DNA of 64,000 nucleotides from positions 1,611,527 to 1,675,526 of the forward strand of contig CM043870.1 of assembly GCA_023846275.1 (NCBI GenBank). Direction: 5' to 3'. The notes under the pieces are model-generated. The model was not told where the DNA came from and did no database searches. It saw nothing but the letters and a program-made list of their open reading frames with translations. Source of the stretch: Vanilla planifolia (Eukaryota; Streptophyta; Magnoliopsida; Asparagales; Orchidaceae). The position numbers and the translations under genes were made by a program. Positions 12,587 through 26,600 of the stretch are shown in pieces (the stretch's first letter is position 1; each line of letters opens with the position of its first letter).

Positions 12587-13284
12587 GTTGGGCTATTTTC
12601 TTACAGAAAGAATTTTTATGTTAACCTTGTCATGTTGCAATAAATTTTTCATTTCTTAATTTGAACTTGCAGGTACTTTCTGGCTTTCCTTACTTGTAAT
12701 TATGAACCCAATAATTTGCATGTTCCTTGAATTAGAGTACTTTTCTGCTCACTTTTGTTATTTTTTCATGACATAATTGTTTCTAAAACAAGTTGAATTT
12801 TCTGAATTTGCTAGATTTTTCAATACGTTTGTTTTTGCTGATGGTATGATCTTTCTTGTGAATTTGTTTAATATGTTGCTTTCTCTCATGGTTTATGCAT
12901 TTAATTGGTTGTAACTCAATTAATTTGCTTGACAGTTTTGTTGTGTAACTAGGAATTTGTGGCAAATTGTGATAATGTAGTTGACTGTATGTTGATGTAG
13001 ATTGGTGATCATTAGTGCTATTACCCTAGAACAAAATTCTGATTTCTTTTCTTTTAGTTAACTTTTTTCCTTGCAGTGTGCAATATTTTCTGTGCATTAA
13101 CTCTTTATGCCATTAATTTGAGCTCCAATCAAATAATGTGTTTGTAAAATTAGTTTTTTTTTCCTATCCATTTACATATCTTAGTGGTTTTCTTCCACTC
13201 TGAACATAATTGAATTTTAGATGTTTCAATGTCATTTTTCCCTTATTCAACATTTCACATGTTACACATTGGGTTATCTCCCAG

Positions 13285-14280
13285 GCTAAAGAACTTGCAT
13301 CTGCACTTCCAGAAATGTTTCCCGACAGTTTGACACCTATTGTTCTCCAAGCTGCTGTTCTCGTGAAAGAGAAGAAGGTTTCAAAAGCCGAGGACATACT
13401 CGCCCAATTTGCTGAAAGATTCCCAGAAAAGTCGACGCCTACCCTGCTTGCTCGAGCTCAAATTGCTGCCACTGCTGGTCATTTTCAGATTGCTGCAAAT
13501 TCCTTGTCTATGATACATGATATCTGCCATATGCCTGCCACCGTTGCAACGATAGTTTCATTAAAAGAGCGTCTTAACGACTTTTTGGGTGCTGCTGCTG
13601 TTTTGGATTCTGCTGTTCTATGGTGGAAGGATGCCATGACAGAAGACAACAAGCTCCATGTGATCATGCCTGAAGCTGCATCCTTCAAGCTCAAACATGG
13701 CCACGAGAAGGAGGCCTTTGAGTTGTACGAAGAGCTCGTTAAGACCCATGGAACTACTGAAGTTTTGGTGGGATTGGTCATGACTGCGGCACGCACTGAC
13801 CTTGCCAAGGCCGAATTATACGAGAAGAGGCTCAAGGAATTACCCGGTTTAAAAAAAGTAAACTTGGAAAGCCTTGAGAAGACTTCTGGTGCAAAGCATG
13901 TTGGATTTGCAAATGCGATGAAGATGGATGTATCCGAAGAGGCTAAAAAAGCCAAAACAAAGAAGAGGAAGAGGAAGCCCAGGTATCCCAAGGGGTTTGA
14001 TCCAGCAAACCCTGGACCTCCTCCAGACCCTGAGAGGTGGCTGCCCAAGAGAGAGAGATCAACCTACAGGCCAAGGAGGAAGGATAAGAGAGCTCAGGTG
14101 AGGGGCTCTCAGGGATCTGTTGCTCGAGACAAACATGATGGGTCTATCTCGAGCTCAGCAAGTGCTTCGAGCACCGGAGCTCATCCAAAGTCGACCCAAC
14201 TTTCCGGTCCTTCCAAAGGTTCGACAACTTCAGAGCAGCACAAATCTTCCTCCAAGTCAAGAAAGAAGGGTAGGTCATGA
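13285..14280 (+). CDS. SRP72: SRP72 last exon with RNA-binding C-terminus
   Basis: The acceptor is tctcccag|GCTAAAG, and the exon encodes 331 residues ending at TGA. The first 200 or so residues are alpha-helical repeats (AKELASALPEMFPDSL..., MPEAASFKLKHGHEKEAFEL). A basic cluster, KKAKTKKRKRKPR (about 13945-13980), leads into the SRP72 signature YPKGFDPANPGPPPDPERW (about 13981-14040), which contacts SRP RNA. The tail is rich in Ser, Lys and Arg, as in other plant SRP72 proteins. An in-frame ATG at 13210 lies in the intron and is not a start. No second gene is read from the opposite strand, although a long shadow frame exists there. Confidence 0.95.
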   Translation, partial: AKELASALPEMFPDSLTPIVLQAAVLVKEKKVSKAEDILAQFAERFPEKSTPTLLARAQIAATAGHFQIAANSLSMIHDICHMPATVATIVSLKERLNDFLGAAAVLDSAVLWWKDAMTEDNKLHVIMPEAASFKLKHGHEKEAFELYEELVKTHGTTEVLVGLVMTAARTDLAKAELYEKRLKELPGLKKVNLESLEKTSGAKHVGFANAMKMDVSEEAKKAKTKKRKRKPRYPKGFDPANPGPPPDPERWLPKRERSTYRPRRKDKRAQVRGSQGSVARDKHDGSISSSASASSTGAHPKSTQLSGPSKGSTTSEQHKSSSKSRKKGRS

Positions 14281-15254
14281 TAATGCAGCATTTAACTTAT
14301 TTAACTTATTCTTGATCCATATGCTAGAAACTGCTTTGGTTTGTTAGATCTTCTCTTTGCGAGTTACTTCATTCGTGATTAGTTCATTTTCATAAGCTCA
14401 CCGAGGCTGTTTTAAGTTGTTTTTTTCTATGTTGAATGAATGAAGTTTCTCATTTTAATGATTTTATCTTCAAGCTGGGCTTCCAATCCGGACATCAGGA
14501 ATGTTAGGGTTTGTGGATTGCTGAACTTTGCTCTATTCTAAGGTACAAATTGTATGAAAATGGAAAACTCATCTATGCGTTTTCTAGGGCAATTGTTTGA
14601 TCAGTTGGGTTATTGTTTTTTTGTTGGAAATGTGAATCAGAAGAAAAAAAATATTGCAATTTATCAAGATTGATGTTGTTTATTTGAACACATAGTGGAA
14701 GATTGATGTAAATTTATGATTTTTTACATGAATTTTGAACACTACGGGATTCTTGCCATGCCATGCTTTTTCCTATGTTACACTGAAATTATTTATATGT
14801 TTTAAAAAATTAAATGGATTATGCATTGTTTGATAGGGTTATATAAGTTTTCTTTAGTTTCATATGAATTATTAATTCTTTAATAGTCATGTGATATTTG
14901 TTTTATATTTTATTGTTTCAATTATTGATTAAATTTTAAACAAATTTAAATAAGTGTGAATGATATTAATATTTTGTTGACCATTTATTTATCTAATTTT
15001 ATTTTAAATTAAACAAATTAATGAGATTAATTGGAGGTTTAATTCATATAACACTTCTAATTCTAAAGATAATATTGATATCAAGAAAGCATGGTGTGTT
15101 CAGTTGCACTAACATGAAGCAATGTACATCATTGCTCAAAATATTCAAGAACAATTCAACTATAATATATACTCACGATGCTTTAACAAGGCAGGTTATA
15201 TAAATCTTTTAATGTTATTGTGATTTATTTAATAATCTTTTTCTTTTTTGAGCT

Positions 15255-15256
<2 letters not shown>

Positions 15257-15285
<29 letters not shown>
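15257..15285. repeat. Poly-T tract
   Basis: A run of 29 T residues without adjoining transposon signature. Confidence 0.9.
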
Positions 15286-15287
<2 letters not shown>

Positions 15288-18200
15288 ATTCACCATAAAA
15301 GTTTCCAATAACTCAACCTTTTAAATATAAGTATTATCATCGAAGTTTATTATAGTAATATCATATATTAAAACCTCTTCTTAGCCTCTCGAGTATTAAG
15401 TTATGTTTGCATTATTGTATTTTGCAAATTAATATTTAGTATCATATAATGTCATCAGTAAAATTATAATTTCATAAAACTTATTTCTGTTTTTAAATGA
15501 GGTATTTCATTTTATACAACACACCAAAATGACTCCATTTCATCTAAAACATCAAATAACACAGTTCTGAATTGGTTTAGATGGATGTAGTCTAAACCGT
15601 TTGAGAAGGATTAATCACTGCTTGAATTCAAAAAGAAATTTGATTTGTTGTTAATAGAAGAATTATAGAACAAAATTTTTTTACATTGTTTTTGTAATTA
15701 AAGTATAGGTTGAGACTAATGCAAAGATATTACTTGAAATAATAAAAGAACTACAAATCTTTCAACAACTGCAAGATTTAGAGCTAAATACCACAGTAAT
15801 CTAATTTGAACAATGTTAAACCAATTGTAAACAAACTCATCCTTCTCACAATATCTCTTCAAGTACATCTAAAGAGTTAAAGCATGAGGCACATGTTGTT
15901 TTCTGGTGAGAGGACTCCAGCTCACCTTTCATGCAGACTAAGCACATGTTTGATTCACTATTAGTACATATTTCTTTGTATCATTCATGGTTCTTTGTAA
16001 TGTGTTCTTATGTTAGTCTTGAAACTTAATTGTCTTTGTTCCCTGAATCTCCAATATTTCATTTTCCATTATGTGTGTAAATGAAGACTAGGTTCGTTTG
16101 GTTCATGTCATGTCTATTTCAAATAAGTGAATGATTAGCATTAAGACAAAATGACTCCCTATGCTTGGTTTATTAGAAACGTATTTTCTGTGTTTCAATA
16201 AGCAAACACATGGCATGGAGGAATATTGAGTGGCTTATGAATATGGCATAAAATGGAACCAATGGTGAAAATGTATTTTACTTGAAGCAATTTATTGTGT
16301 TTAGAGTATGTATGACAAAAATATAATATTTTAGTCTTCTGGGTAATGTACTTTTCTAAGTATTCATAAATTTTTTATTTGATTTTTATCTTTTCTAAAA
16401 GAGCCCTCATTATTGGTCACACATCTCAATACTACTCTCATTTAAGTATGTTTAATTATGAACTTTCGAAAAAATCTAATAGATTAATCTTGATAAATGT
16501 TGTGGAGTTATAGATGAATTTCATGAGATGGTCATAGAGATGAATTTCTCATGCTTCATGACTTATGATTGAATATTTATTACTTAAGTTACATCAAAAG
16601 AGATTTGATAATTGTAGAATACTTTCAGATAAAAAAAAATTAGAGAAAATATGATATTGAATAAAAGAAAATTTTGAAAGCACAAAGAATTTTTTTGAAA
16701 AGAGATTGCAAAATTATTGTCATAACTTGTTCTTGTGGTGGTTGTGGCTAACATTTATTTACATAGCTTTGGGACCAAATAGAAAGAGAATAGATACTTC
16801 CTTTAGAGCACACACACATATTTCAAGAAAGTAATTTACAATGGTGACATCAAAACACAAATCATTTACAAGCTACCAACAATTATGTTGTACATTTTCC
16901 ACATTTGAAATTGCTCTTAAATTGTCGTCCAAGTCCTCCATGGTTTAAGCTTTTATAAACATATTCCTTACATTGTAGGGAATAATACCCATGTTGCTAA
17001 GGTTGTTTATCATATTCGTCATACCTGTGTTTATAAGATTATGCTCAACAAAATAGTCATATTAACAAGTTATTGTCCATAGCCACATAAATTTGTACAT
17101 CTATATTTAAATACCTTACCTTAACACATAATTATTCATCTCTCGTTCTTTATTATTGAAAGCCATGATAAAGAACAAGACTTGGGCCTACATTAGTAAG
17201 AAGCTCACATGGATGCACATAATGTGTTGGTTTGACATTATTATCATGGTGGAAATAGTTTTTCAAAAAAAAAACTTGTTATAATTTTTGGTTTAAGTAC
17301 TTTTCACTTGAATATATTTATCAAAATCATTATGATAAAAGAAGAAGTAAATTTTAAAAGATTCTTCACTTGGATGAAGCAAGATGCTAAAAAACAACAA
17401 ACTCCAATAACTAGGAACAAATTACATTATCTTCTTACCTAACAATTGAGGGCCACCAAGGCCTTGAAATGATAACGTCATTTGAAGTATGAGTGAAAAA
17501 ATTATTGATATCATTTGATTTTGACTAAGTTCAATGTTTTGATACGTCTCTCTTTCCTTCTCTTATGAAGCACAAAGCAACCACATGGCTTTCTATTGAT
17601 TGAATATCCCAACTACCATGTGGGGCCACCTTGTGATCAATGGAACCATTGTATTGTTTATTTATTTAAAATCAAAGAAATTCTTATCAACCTTTTATAT
17701 TTGATTTTACATATTATTTAAATTCAATCATCATACATTATTGAAGCCAAACATATTGATTTATGATATAAAAATATTTTGGTTGAGTGAAAAATCATTT
17801 CAATAGTAGATTGACTTATTAGTTTTTAAGAGAATGATTCTCATTCCATGAAACTATTTGAATGTTTGGATATGCAATTCACTTAGTTATCACTAATGAG
17901 GTTAAGATCGTCTCTTTAACATCTTCTGTTTTGTTTATGGCTACCATTTAGTGTCATGAAAACCATCTCCACTATGAACAAACACTTTATATCTACAATT
18001 TTTTATAATTAACTTTAGTTATTCCAAAATTTTATCGTATCTTTGGTGAAATAAGTTAAGCTGTAATACAACATCTAAATAATGATATATGATCACAAAT
18101 GTTGAATCTTATGGATAAGATTATTATTATGATTATTGTGTTCGGGTGATTTAATTGGATGATATATACTAAAAATAAGAGATACTACATAATCAAAATG

Positions 18201-21200
18201 AAATCTACATCCTAATTGACACACATTGGCTTGTCATTTTACTCTTATAATTCTTCTTGATAGAGCATCATTGTCCAAGATGTGTGATGTCAAGTCCATG
18301 CTATCTACACTAAAATTCTTATAAATCTTAAAAAAATATATGTATTGTCATTACAAACTTCATCGTTAACTTATTTATCATCGAAAACCAAATGGCTTAT
18401 GGTCTTAAAGTGCTTTCATAAACTAAAAAGGTCCTTAATAACTAGAAGTGAAAACACCCAAATGGACTCATGATGTTCGATATTGTGCCTTGACAAATTA
18501 AAGAGGTCCATAACCATTGGAACATAATGAGAACCTTGTGTTTGAGACAATGAAGTTGACATCACCACTACATCAATTGGGTTTAAAATTGGACTACTAA
18601 CTTATTATTGTGAGATTGAGGCTCTAGATTCTTAGATTGATTAGTTTGGAAACTCACTTTCTCTCTATATAGAAAAGCCAATCAATATCATATTTTTCTT
18701 TATATTTTAAAATGGTGGAATGTATTACTACACTCTAAATCTTGAAAAGGTGCCATTGGATTAATTTTGAAGAACATTTTCATGATAAATTTACCCCATG
18801 GGACATAAAAATGTGTGAAAAAGGTAGTGGCACAACTTTAGATTGTGCCATCCTTTTGCTGCCATTTAATTATTTATCCATATTTCTTTTTATTAAAAAG
18901 CTATATATTGGAAGTCCTCTTTTAAAATAAGGTCTTTATAACATAAGATTTATTTGTTCTTACACTATTTTTTTATTTAAAAAAATACTCATTTTTGTCA
19001 TAAAAAACTCTTATAAAGGTTGTTCTTTTAAAAACCTTAAACCTATATGTTTTTATTAAAAAAAAATCAACCAATTGTTTTATTTTTAACATTCTAAACC
19101 AACATTTATTAAAGTTCTCACCAAAAAATAAAAAGAGTACCATTTCAACATATAAAGACAATCCACTATAACTTGTAATTTAAAATCATACCAATTTTAG
19201 CATTATTATTTTATAATGAAAAAGGTAAATAATCATGAGTTAACAAATATATTTACCAACATAATAGCATCTAATATAACAATAGTCAAAACCATATTAT
19301 ATGAATTCTAGTGAAATAATATAACAAGAAATATCATATTTAAATTTATAAATCAAAATAGGCAAAGCCTACATTTAGAAGTTTAGTAGACAATGTTACA
19401 TACACTAAATACAAAATATTACAATTTTGGGTTATGTTATATTGAGAATTCATAAATTTGTGTTCTTAATTTATTTTTCTTAGTCATTTAATCATTTTAA
19501 TTTGCAAAATCTATATTAAATTTAATATTTTTTTTTTATTTTTATCATCTGTATAAAATTAAATATGTCAATTATCTCAACATGAGTGAATCACTTGCGC
19601 ACTCTACATGAGATTCTTCTCAATTAATGGCCACACCCTAAGCAGTTTATTTGAAGAAGATAATTATCTTATCTTTGAATGCATCCCTTATGACAATAAT
19701 AGGGTTCTATCCAAAAATAACCCTCCATGAGTTTACATAACCCTTGTTTACTTTCCTTTAGATGATTTAATCTATCCTTTTTTTTAAATCATGCCTCAAA
19801 TCACATCCTATTTTGCATATAACAAAAGCACAAATTCTTCCTTTTAATTTTTTCAAAATGTTTTCACATCCATGTTGATATTCTCTTTTTGATGCTTTCA
19901 AATATAACATTAAACATGGTACCTTTTTATTTCTATAAAAATAAGTGATTTCATTGATAAAAGATACATAATATAGAGTCTATAAAACAATGCAAAATAA
20001 AATAGGTGTTGTATACATCCACCAACAACCATAATCTACATCAAGCATTTATCTATTTACATAATTTAGCATACTAACTCCTCTTTGTATTTAATTGTTA
20101 AATTTTTACATAATAAGGCCTCCATTTATAATTGATCAAACACTAATCATAGCTCACCTTCCTTTTATTCCTGGTAGTTGTCACACCAAAAAAAAAAAAG
20201 AAAATGACTCTTGATTAAGTGCCTCTTCTTGAATTTTCCCAAATTGCTAAATTTTTTCTTTCTTTTCTCTTTTTTTTTCACGACCACACAAGTAATTCTT
20301 CCTCTTTTCTTCTTTCCCACATGACTACTTTCATAAAATTTTCACTTCCTAAACTCTTCCCTTGGATATGCAAACTCCTATATCTAATTGCCTTAAACTG
20401 CCTTTTGAGCTTTCGCTTTTCTCTTCTCCTCTTCTTTGTCTCGAAACTACCCAAAATCTCGTCAATTCATTCCATTCAAAGCAAGATTTCTCAACATTTA
20501 AGTCCTCCTCAATGCCAAGTTTCCAAGTGGTTCATGTATTTCCCTTTCATCATTGTAGTTAAGTTGTTTGGGTTTTAGAAAAATATCAAAAACTAATTCA
20601 AGTTTTTAACATATTTTTTGAATTTGTTATTCAAATAATCTCTAAAAAAATATTGATCAATTTTATAATTTGTTACTTCACAAGCTTTGCTTATTATAAA
20701 AATTTTTATAATTTTTTGATGTCATTTGATATTCTTAATAATTTTTCCTTCTTAAAAATATAATGACATGTATTACTTGTGTGCCTCTCTTGCCCATTTT
20801 TTTGGGCTTAGATATCACATCATCTCGTTTTTTTATTATTTTTTATTTAGTTTTTAAGATAATTTTCAATAAATATTTTAAAATTTTTTTTGTATGTTCA
20901 ACTTTGAAGATTATTTTAAAACCATAACAAAAGTGATATAAAACCTTTAACATCTAAAAATAATATCAGAAGTAAGTTATGAAACTTTCACATTTCTTTT
21001 AAATATAAAATCTCATATTGCATGGAATAATCAAATTTAAACAAGTTCTACACCTTGCTCAATTAATACAAATCCATACTAGTGCATTGCAAAAGAGTTG
21101 TCACAAGAACTTAAATGCATTGATGAAAAAATAAATAATTATTAACTAAGCTAATTTATGAACTAACTCTCTTAGTGTTTTCTTAGAGTTTCATACTATC

Positions 21201-21261
21201 TCATTATGACCTAAAGTATTAAGCCAAAATAGGTTAATCCAATTGTTACTAGCTCTTTAGT

Positions 21262-21266
<5 letters not shown>

Positions 21267-21324
<58 letters not shown>
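21267..21324. repeat. (TA)n microsatellite
   Basis: Twenty-nine uninterrupted TA units. Confidence 0.97.
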
Positions 21325-21325
<1 letters not shown>

Positions 21326-21901
21326 CAATATTTGGGTTATGTCGTATGTTAGGTAATAAGCAAAAGAGTACAATGTCGTATTTTATTTAAGTTATTTTTT
21401 TATAAACATTTAAACATGCCCGAGTTTATTTTATCATTTTTTTATCTTTTCTTATTTTACTTTTTTTTGTTGGATTAAAGTAAGATTTTTCATATTATAT
21501 AAACAAATCGAACTAATTTCAAATAAGAAAAACCTTAAATGACAGCTCATTTAACTCATCTTTAAACATGTTATTTTGAAATGGTAGTCAACACTTTATT
21601 TAACTAACATATAGATCTTTTGGTCCATCTTTAAAACATATTATTATAAAATAATAATTGTCACTTTAGTCAACCAATATTTATGAATAATTTACAATTT
21701 TCTTAACCTTTAGACAATCAACTTATTCCATTTTATTATAATATATTATACACAACATCATATCAAAATAATAAATATATCATGTTAAGTCAAACACATA
21801 CAAGTACAACAATTCAAGCATAGATCACAAACATCATTGAAATTGGTATTTTTAATTTGTTTCTTTATTGAGGTTTCAAAGCAATTTAATAGTATTACAT
21901 C

Positions 21902-21932
<31 letters not shown>

Positions 21933-21940
21933 TACATACA
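21902..21940. repeat. Compound (AT)n-(AC)n-(CATA)n microsatellite
   Basis: An AT run passes directly into CA units and then CATA units. Confidence 0.95.
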
Positions 21941-22587
21941 AGTTTACATCTGGTTATAATGGTTATGTCATGAAATAGATCTTAAAATACATTTTTTTTT
22001 CTTTTACTTCTTAGTAGCTATAACATTACCACAATATTGCTACAATACCCACAACAACACTATTTCCCAATTTCTTGAATCCTCTCTCAATTCTTGTTTG
22101 GCTTTTCTTGTATTTCTTCAAAAACTTTTTCTTTCTCTTCTTCTCTCTAAGACAATAGCTGAAGAAATTTTTTTTCCAAATTCTCCCAAAAAAACCCCAT
22201 ACATTCGAGCCTTTTCCTTTTATACTAGCTCAATGTTGAATTGATTTCTCAACACCTTCCCATTACTTGAATTTTGGCTATCTCCTAAAACGTGCATCCT
22301 AGATATGCATCGTCTTACTTTAAATATTACTTATATCATTGTCCTAGACATTTAAAATCATATATTCCTATATACAATTGACATAATTCCACCTAATCAG
22401 TTTAGTATAATACCTTTCAACCCTTCAAAAAGCATGATTTTGATAAAGAGCAATATCAACAACATCGATATTAAGGATTAATATGCTTTTTTTGCTATCA
22501 TCTGATAAACTTATCACTAGCACTATGTTTTATTTTTGTAACATTAGTTGAAGATATAGTAGCATCAAACATGGTAACACATACAAG

Positions 22588-23095
22588 ATTCATTATAATA
22601 ACAATTATAGATGTTATAATTGTTATACAATTTAATGTTGAAAGTCAACAATAACACAAAAGAGATAAGAAAAAACTTATTGATGACGTATATCTTATCC
22701 TCTCTTAGATACAATACTATTCCAACATGACATAGATTCAAATAATATGGCTTTCTACTGTTCAACCCATAAGTGCATCTAACGTAAGAGAAAGCATAAT
22801 GATGAAGAAAAGATGATGCGACAATTCATAGTAAGGTCACAATTCATTGTAATAATAATTATAGATGTTATAATTGTTATACAATTTAATGTTCAAAGTC
22901 AACAATAACACAAAAGAGATAAGAAAAAACTTATTGATGACGTATATCTTATCCTCTCTTAGATACAATACTATTCCAACATGACATAAATTCAAATGAT
23001 GTGACTTTCTACTATTCAACCCATTAGTGCATCTAACATAAGAGAAAGCATAATGATGAAGAAAAGACGATGCGACGATTCATAGTAAAGCCACA
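22588..23095. repeat. 254-bp tandem duplication
   Basis: Two head-to-tail copies (about 22588-22841 and 22842-23095) match almost base for base, for example ATAGATGTTATAATTGTTAT at 22607 and again at 22861. Differences are scattered point changes. No coding frame is shared except a low-complexity - strand frame with no family resemblance. Confidence 0.92.
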
Positions 23096-23469
23096 ACATA
23101 AGTGTTACCTCCCTTAGATTATAATAATAGCAATTAAATTTGAAGAAAATATGCACATCTATAACTTTTCATGCTAATCATTTTATAATATCGATTATTG
23201 TATCAAACTCAAACATAAATTATAACATCATTTTTTATATTTATTTTTATTTAACATTCAAAATGATTGTCTCAAACACATCTTAATTGAGGAAAAGAAA
23301 AAAAAAATCCATATTGAATTTATCTTTACTACACTTGAATTTTATAAAAGCTTCATATCATGGAGAAGCCAAATCCAAACGCATCCAAGTTTTCTCCACC
23401 ATAAGAACAGCATCATGTGGCCTGTCTCCCATGCACAAACAAGGAGAGAAAGCTAGGTTAAGTAAGGAG

Positions 23470-23682
23470 ATGGTGAGCCGGACAAGGAGACGAGAGGAAT
23501 CCATGAAGAGCTCCGGGAATGAGCAGCAAGCAGGGAAGGCAGCTGACCCACTGAAGCTCCACTGCAACAAGGCCAAGACCTGTAAGTTCAAGCGCAGGTG
23601 CTTCGGCGAGGAAGACGACTCCGCCGCCGCCGCCGCCGTCTTCCTCTTGGCCTGTGTCGTCTGTACTCCGAAGTTCATTTAG
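23470..23682 (+). CDS. Possible small protein (about 59-70 residues), unrecognised
   Basis: This is a short open frame in a patch far more GC-rich than its surroundings. The start could be ATG at 23470 (MVSRTRRREESM...) or 23503 (MKSSGNEQQAGKAAD...), with the stop at 23680-23682. The product has a Cys/Lys-rich middle (LHCNKAKTCKFKRRCFGEED), an alanine run and a hydrophobic tail, VFLLACVVCTPKFI, that could be a short membrane segment or a lipid-attachment region. The GCC repeat coding Ala could also be a simple repeat. I do not recognise the family. Composition and the abrupt return to AT-rich DNA after the stop favour a real gene, but a chance frame cannot be excluded. Confidence 0.45.
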   Translation: MVSRTRRREESMKSSGNEQQAGKAADPLKLHCNKAKTCKFKRRCFGEEDDSAAAAAVFLLACVVCTPKFI

Positions 23683-26600
23683 TCATCTTCTTCTTCCATT
23701 TGTGCTTGTATGACCAGATTTTATTCGTTGTGGAAAAGATATTATTGTCCTTTTTTTTAATTTAAAATTAGTCTTTTATTCACAAAAGGTTTTTTTTTAA
23801 AATAATGGGGTAATATTTTTTCAAAAATTTATAAATTTTTAGAACACTTGAAGGAAAATGAATATGAAATCTAAGCAATATGCAAATACATTATTTTGGT
23901 TTTTAAAAAGTCATTTTTATCTCAATCTCTTTAAATAAATGTTATTTTTTTAATTTTTAAAAGTATAAAAAGATTTTTTTAAACTTAAATTAATAGAAGC
24001 TGATGAAAACAAATCCTCATATGAGATTTGCTTAGCTGAATCTTGAAGGAAAACGTTTGTATTGAATTTTGTTTTTCTTTATTAATTTTTTTTTTTTTTT
24101 GGCCCACATAACTATATAGTCAATAACATGAACTTTAATGTTAATAGATATTCGTTATTTATGTATAAACTAACTTGAATTTAAATATATTACTCTTCTA
24201 AGTTTTAATGTTTAGCTTACTAGCATCAAAGAAAATCCTAAGTTTATCTATATTACTATTAGTTTATTAACTATCGTTGTTAATGCATGATTATTTTAAT
24301 TTTTGTCCAACACTTGAGGATCTCATTCACAAATTAAAATGTTCACTTCTAGAAGTTAAATAGAACTTCGAGAAGATTCATTATTTTAACATGGATCATT
24401 TACTATTCATTAATCATCTTAATCATCTTTATAATAATTAAGCCTTGAAAGTAATTTTAATGTGTTAATTAGTTTCATCATAACTTTGAATGATGAGGGG
24501 GGAGACCAACAAATAGAACAAACTACTAAGTTATTAAAGAAAAATTAAAGCAAATAACTTGATTAATTGAATTTTCAAAAATTAAATAGGACAGAGTGAA
24601 TTTTCAAAAAGAGATTAAAAAAAAGGGTATTTTTTGGTTGACTAAATTTTCAAAATATATTTATAAAATGTTAAAATGTTTTTGTTTTTGGTTTGATTAA
24701 TTGAATTAGCAAATTCATATGAATTTTAAACACCACAAATCCCTATAAGGGAAGGTTTTAGTTTCCACATAATAAAAATAAAAATAAAAACCTTTATATC
24801 TAACCTCCCCTTTCCAACCCCATTCACCCCCTTTCTATAGTTTTCTTGTCTTTCATCTCTAGCCCCTCCTTATCTATACCTCCTTGTCTTCCACTCTCAT
24901 TTCTTGAAATAAAAAGCTACCAATATTGTCTAATTTCTTAAATTAATGAAAATTTACATTTATAATAAGAATTTGAATATCATGAAATAAAAATGTGCAT
25001 TGACTTCAAAAGATAACCAATCAAATGCTATACAAGATGGATATTACATTTAAATAAATTAAAAAAAGGTAAGACTGATATGAATTTGGAATATTTTTGC
25101 TAGTCAAACCTATTCATCTATACCCATTATGTTAATCCAAATCCCTAAGTAGGTATCAAGTGATGATAAAAATTTTGATCTTGGGATTACAAAGGTGAGA
25201 AGGAAAAGTGAGAAAAAAAAACAATAATGTAGGATTACATAGGAGCATGAGAGAGAGATCAAAACTTAACTACAAGAGCTCACGAGCAATGAAGACATTA
25301 CCAACAAATCCATTGGGATCTAATCAATAATCGACCCAACCTAATAGGAAAGAAGTTAGCTTGCAAAGTTGAGTGCATTACGATGTGTTTCAAATATGTT
25401 GAGAATAGTAGATATCCCCACCTCCCTCGAAACCTTTATCAAGTCTCAAAAGAGATCATCGACGCTTGGGGATTATCAGACAGTCTTGTCGAAGGAGCAC
25501 GGGCAAAAATCTCAAACAATAACTAATTTTTGAGATAACATCATGCCAGTCTAACCAACTAATAGAGTATCATAACAATTTTATTTATAGTGGATATCCC
25601 TAATTTTAATATATTATTAGCAATTTATTATTATATTTATCTAATAAGATAAGTTATACAAACTCAATAGATATAAGTTGTAAATAATTGTTTTTAAATT
25701 TTGATTTTGAAGTTCTAAAAAATTCAAAAAGTAGAACACAACAATCAAGATATTGGAACTTGAGAATAGCTTGTAAGTTTCATCTTTTAGTTAACTTTTA
25801 ATAAATAACATATGCATTTAGCCCATAAGATGAAAGCAAAACATTATATTTTAAGGGAACCTATAGAAAAGATGGATAGAATTACATGTTTTCAATAAAT
25901 ATGAAAATTTCTTGATGGACAAAAAGAATAAAACATCTTACTAGAACAGCCCACAGATGAACTTGTGGTAATCAAGCATAGAGAGTCATTGATGGAGCAA
26001 AGGCATATAATGATTAAGTTCAGTTAATCCAAACAAGGAACATGTAAATCTAATTTTTCACAAAATAAATAATACTTTTGAATTTTATTTATAAAAGAAA
26101 TAAGGTGATGAAAATTAGCTCCAGTACAAAAGCCACCAGTTAAGACAATTGAAATAACTGTCAAACTTGAATTGAAATGCAAGTTTTCTACCCTTGTAAA
26201 GAATGATAAAGAACATACATTTCTACAAGTGTAAGAAAAGCTATTTCCTCTCATCTCAAAAATGGCTCCAGGAGATTTTTGCCCAATAACAACTTTTCTT
26301 AACGAAGATAATGAGTCAACATCTAGCCTATGTCATATCTGCTTAGAATTAACAATAGATCTAAAATACTTAGTTGAAGCAACATCAGAAGTGCCTAAAT
26401 GGGAACTGAATTTACATAAAGATTTCTTCTTAATGGAAGCACTTGATGATATCTAGTTTAGAGGCACAAGAACTTCATCCTTTTATGCATTCAACGAAAA
26501 CAAAAGACTGTCCAACTTCCAATTCCTTTGGTGAAGTAGAAGACTTATTCGATTGATTTTTGGAAGAGCTTCCATGATTTTGATTAATAGAATGTTGAGA

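Larger units (their letters stand above)
1..14280 (+). other. SRP72: SRP72 gene, 3' part (signal recognition particle 72-kDa subunit)
   Basis: This is the gene for SRP72, which binds 7SL RNA with SRP68 in the signal recognition particle and helps target ribosomes making secretory proteins to the ER. Four coding exons are visible: 1-192, 12109-12205, 12299-12586 and 13285-14280; the 5' end lies before the window. Phases agree at every junction: AG|A restores an Arg codon across the first intron, and the later junctions are phase 0. The encoded part is a helical TPR-like solenoid ending in a Lys/Arg-rich tail with the motif YPKGFDPANPGPPPDPERW, the RNA-binding signature of SRP72. The first visible intron is about 11.9 kb and carries a dead LINE; the others are 93 and 698 bp. 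No frameshift or stop is seen in the exons, so the gene looks functional. Identification rests on recall of the plant family. Confidence 0.93.
14281..23469. other. AT-rich intergenic DNA
   Basis: The SRP72 3' UTR probably occupies the first 200 bases or so. Beyond it I see only AT-rich sequence with simple repeats and the 254-bp tandem duplication listed separately. The open frame at 20219-20578 is Leu/Phe/Ser-rich, low in complexity and rejected as coding. Confidence 0.7.

Noticed and set aside
13485-14048. Long - strand open frame (187 codons) opposite SRP72
   Set aside because: It is a shadow of the conserved SRP72 last exon, whose sense frame carries the family motif.
20219-20578. 119-codon + strand frame
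   Set aside because: It is low-complexity Leu/Phe/Ser from a CT-rich stretch, with no motif and no coding-like composition.
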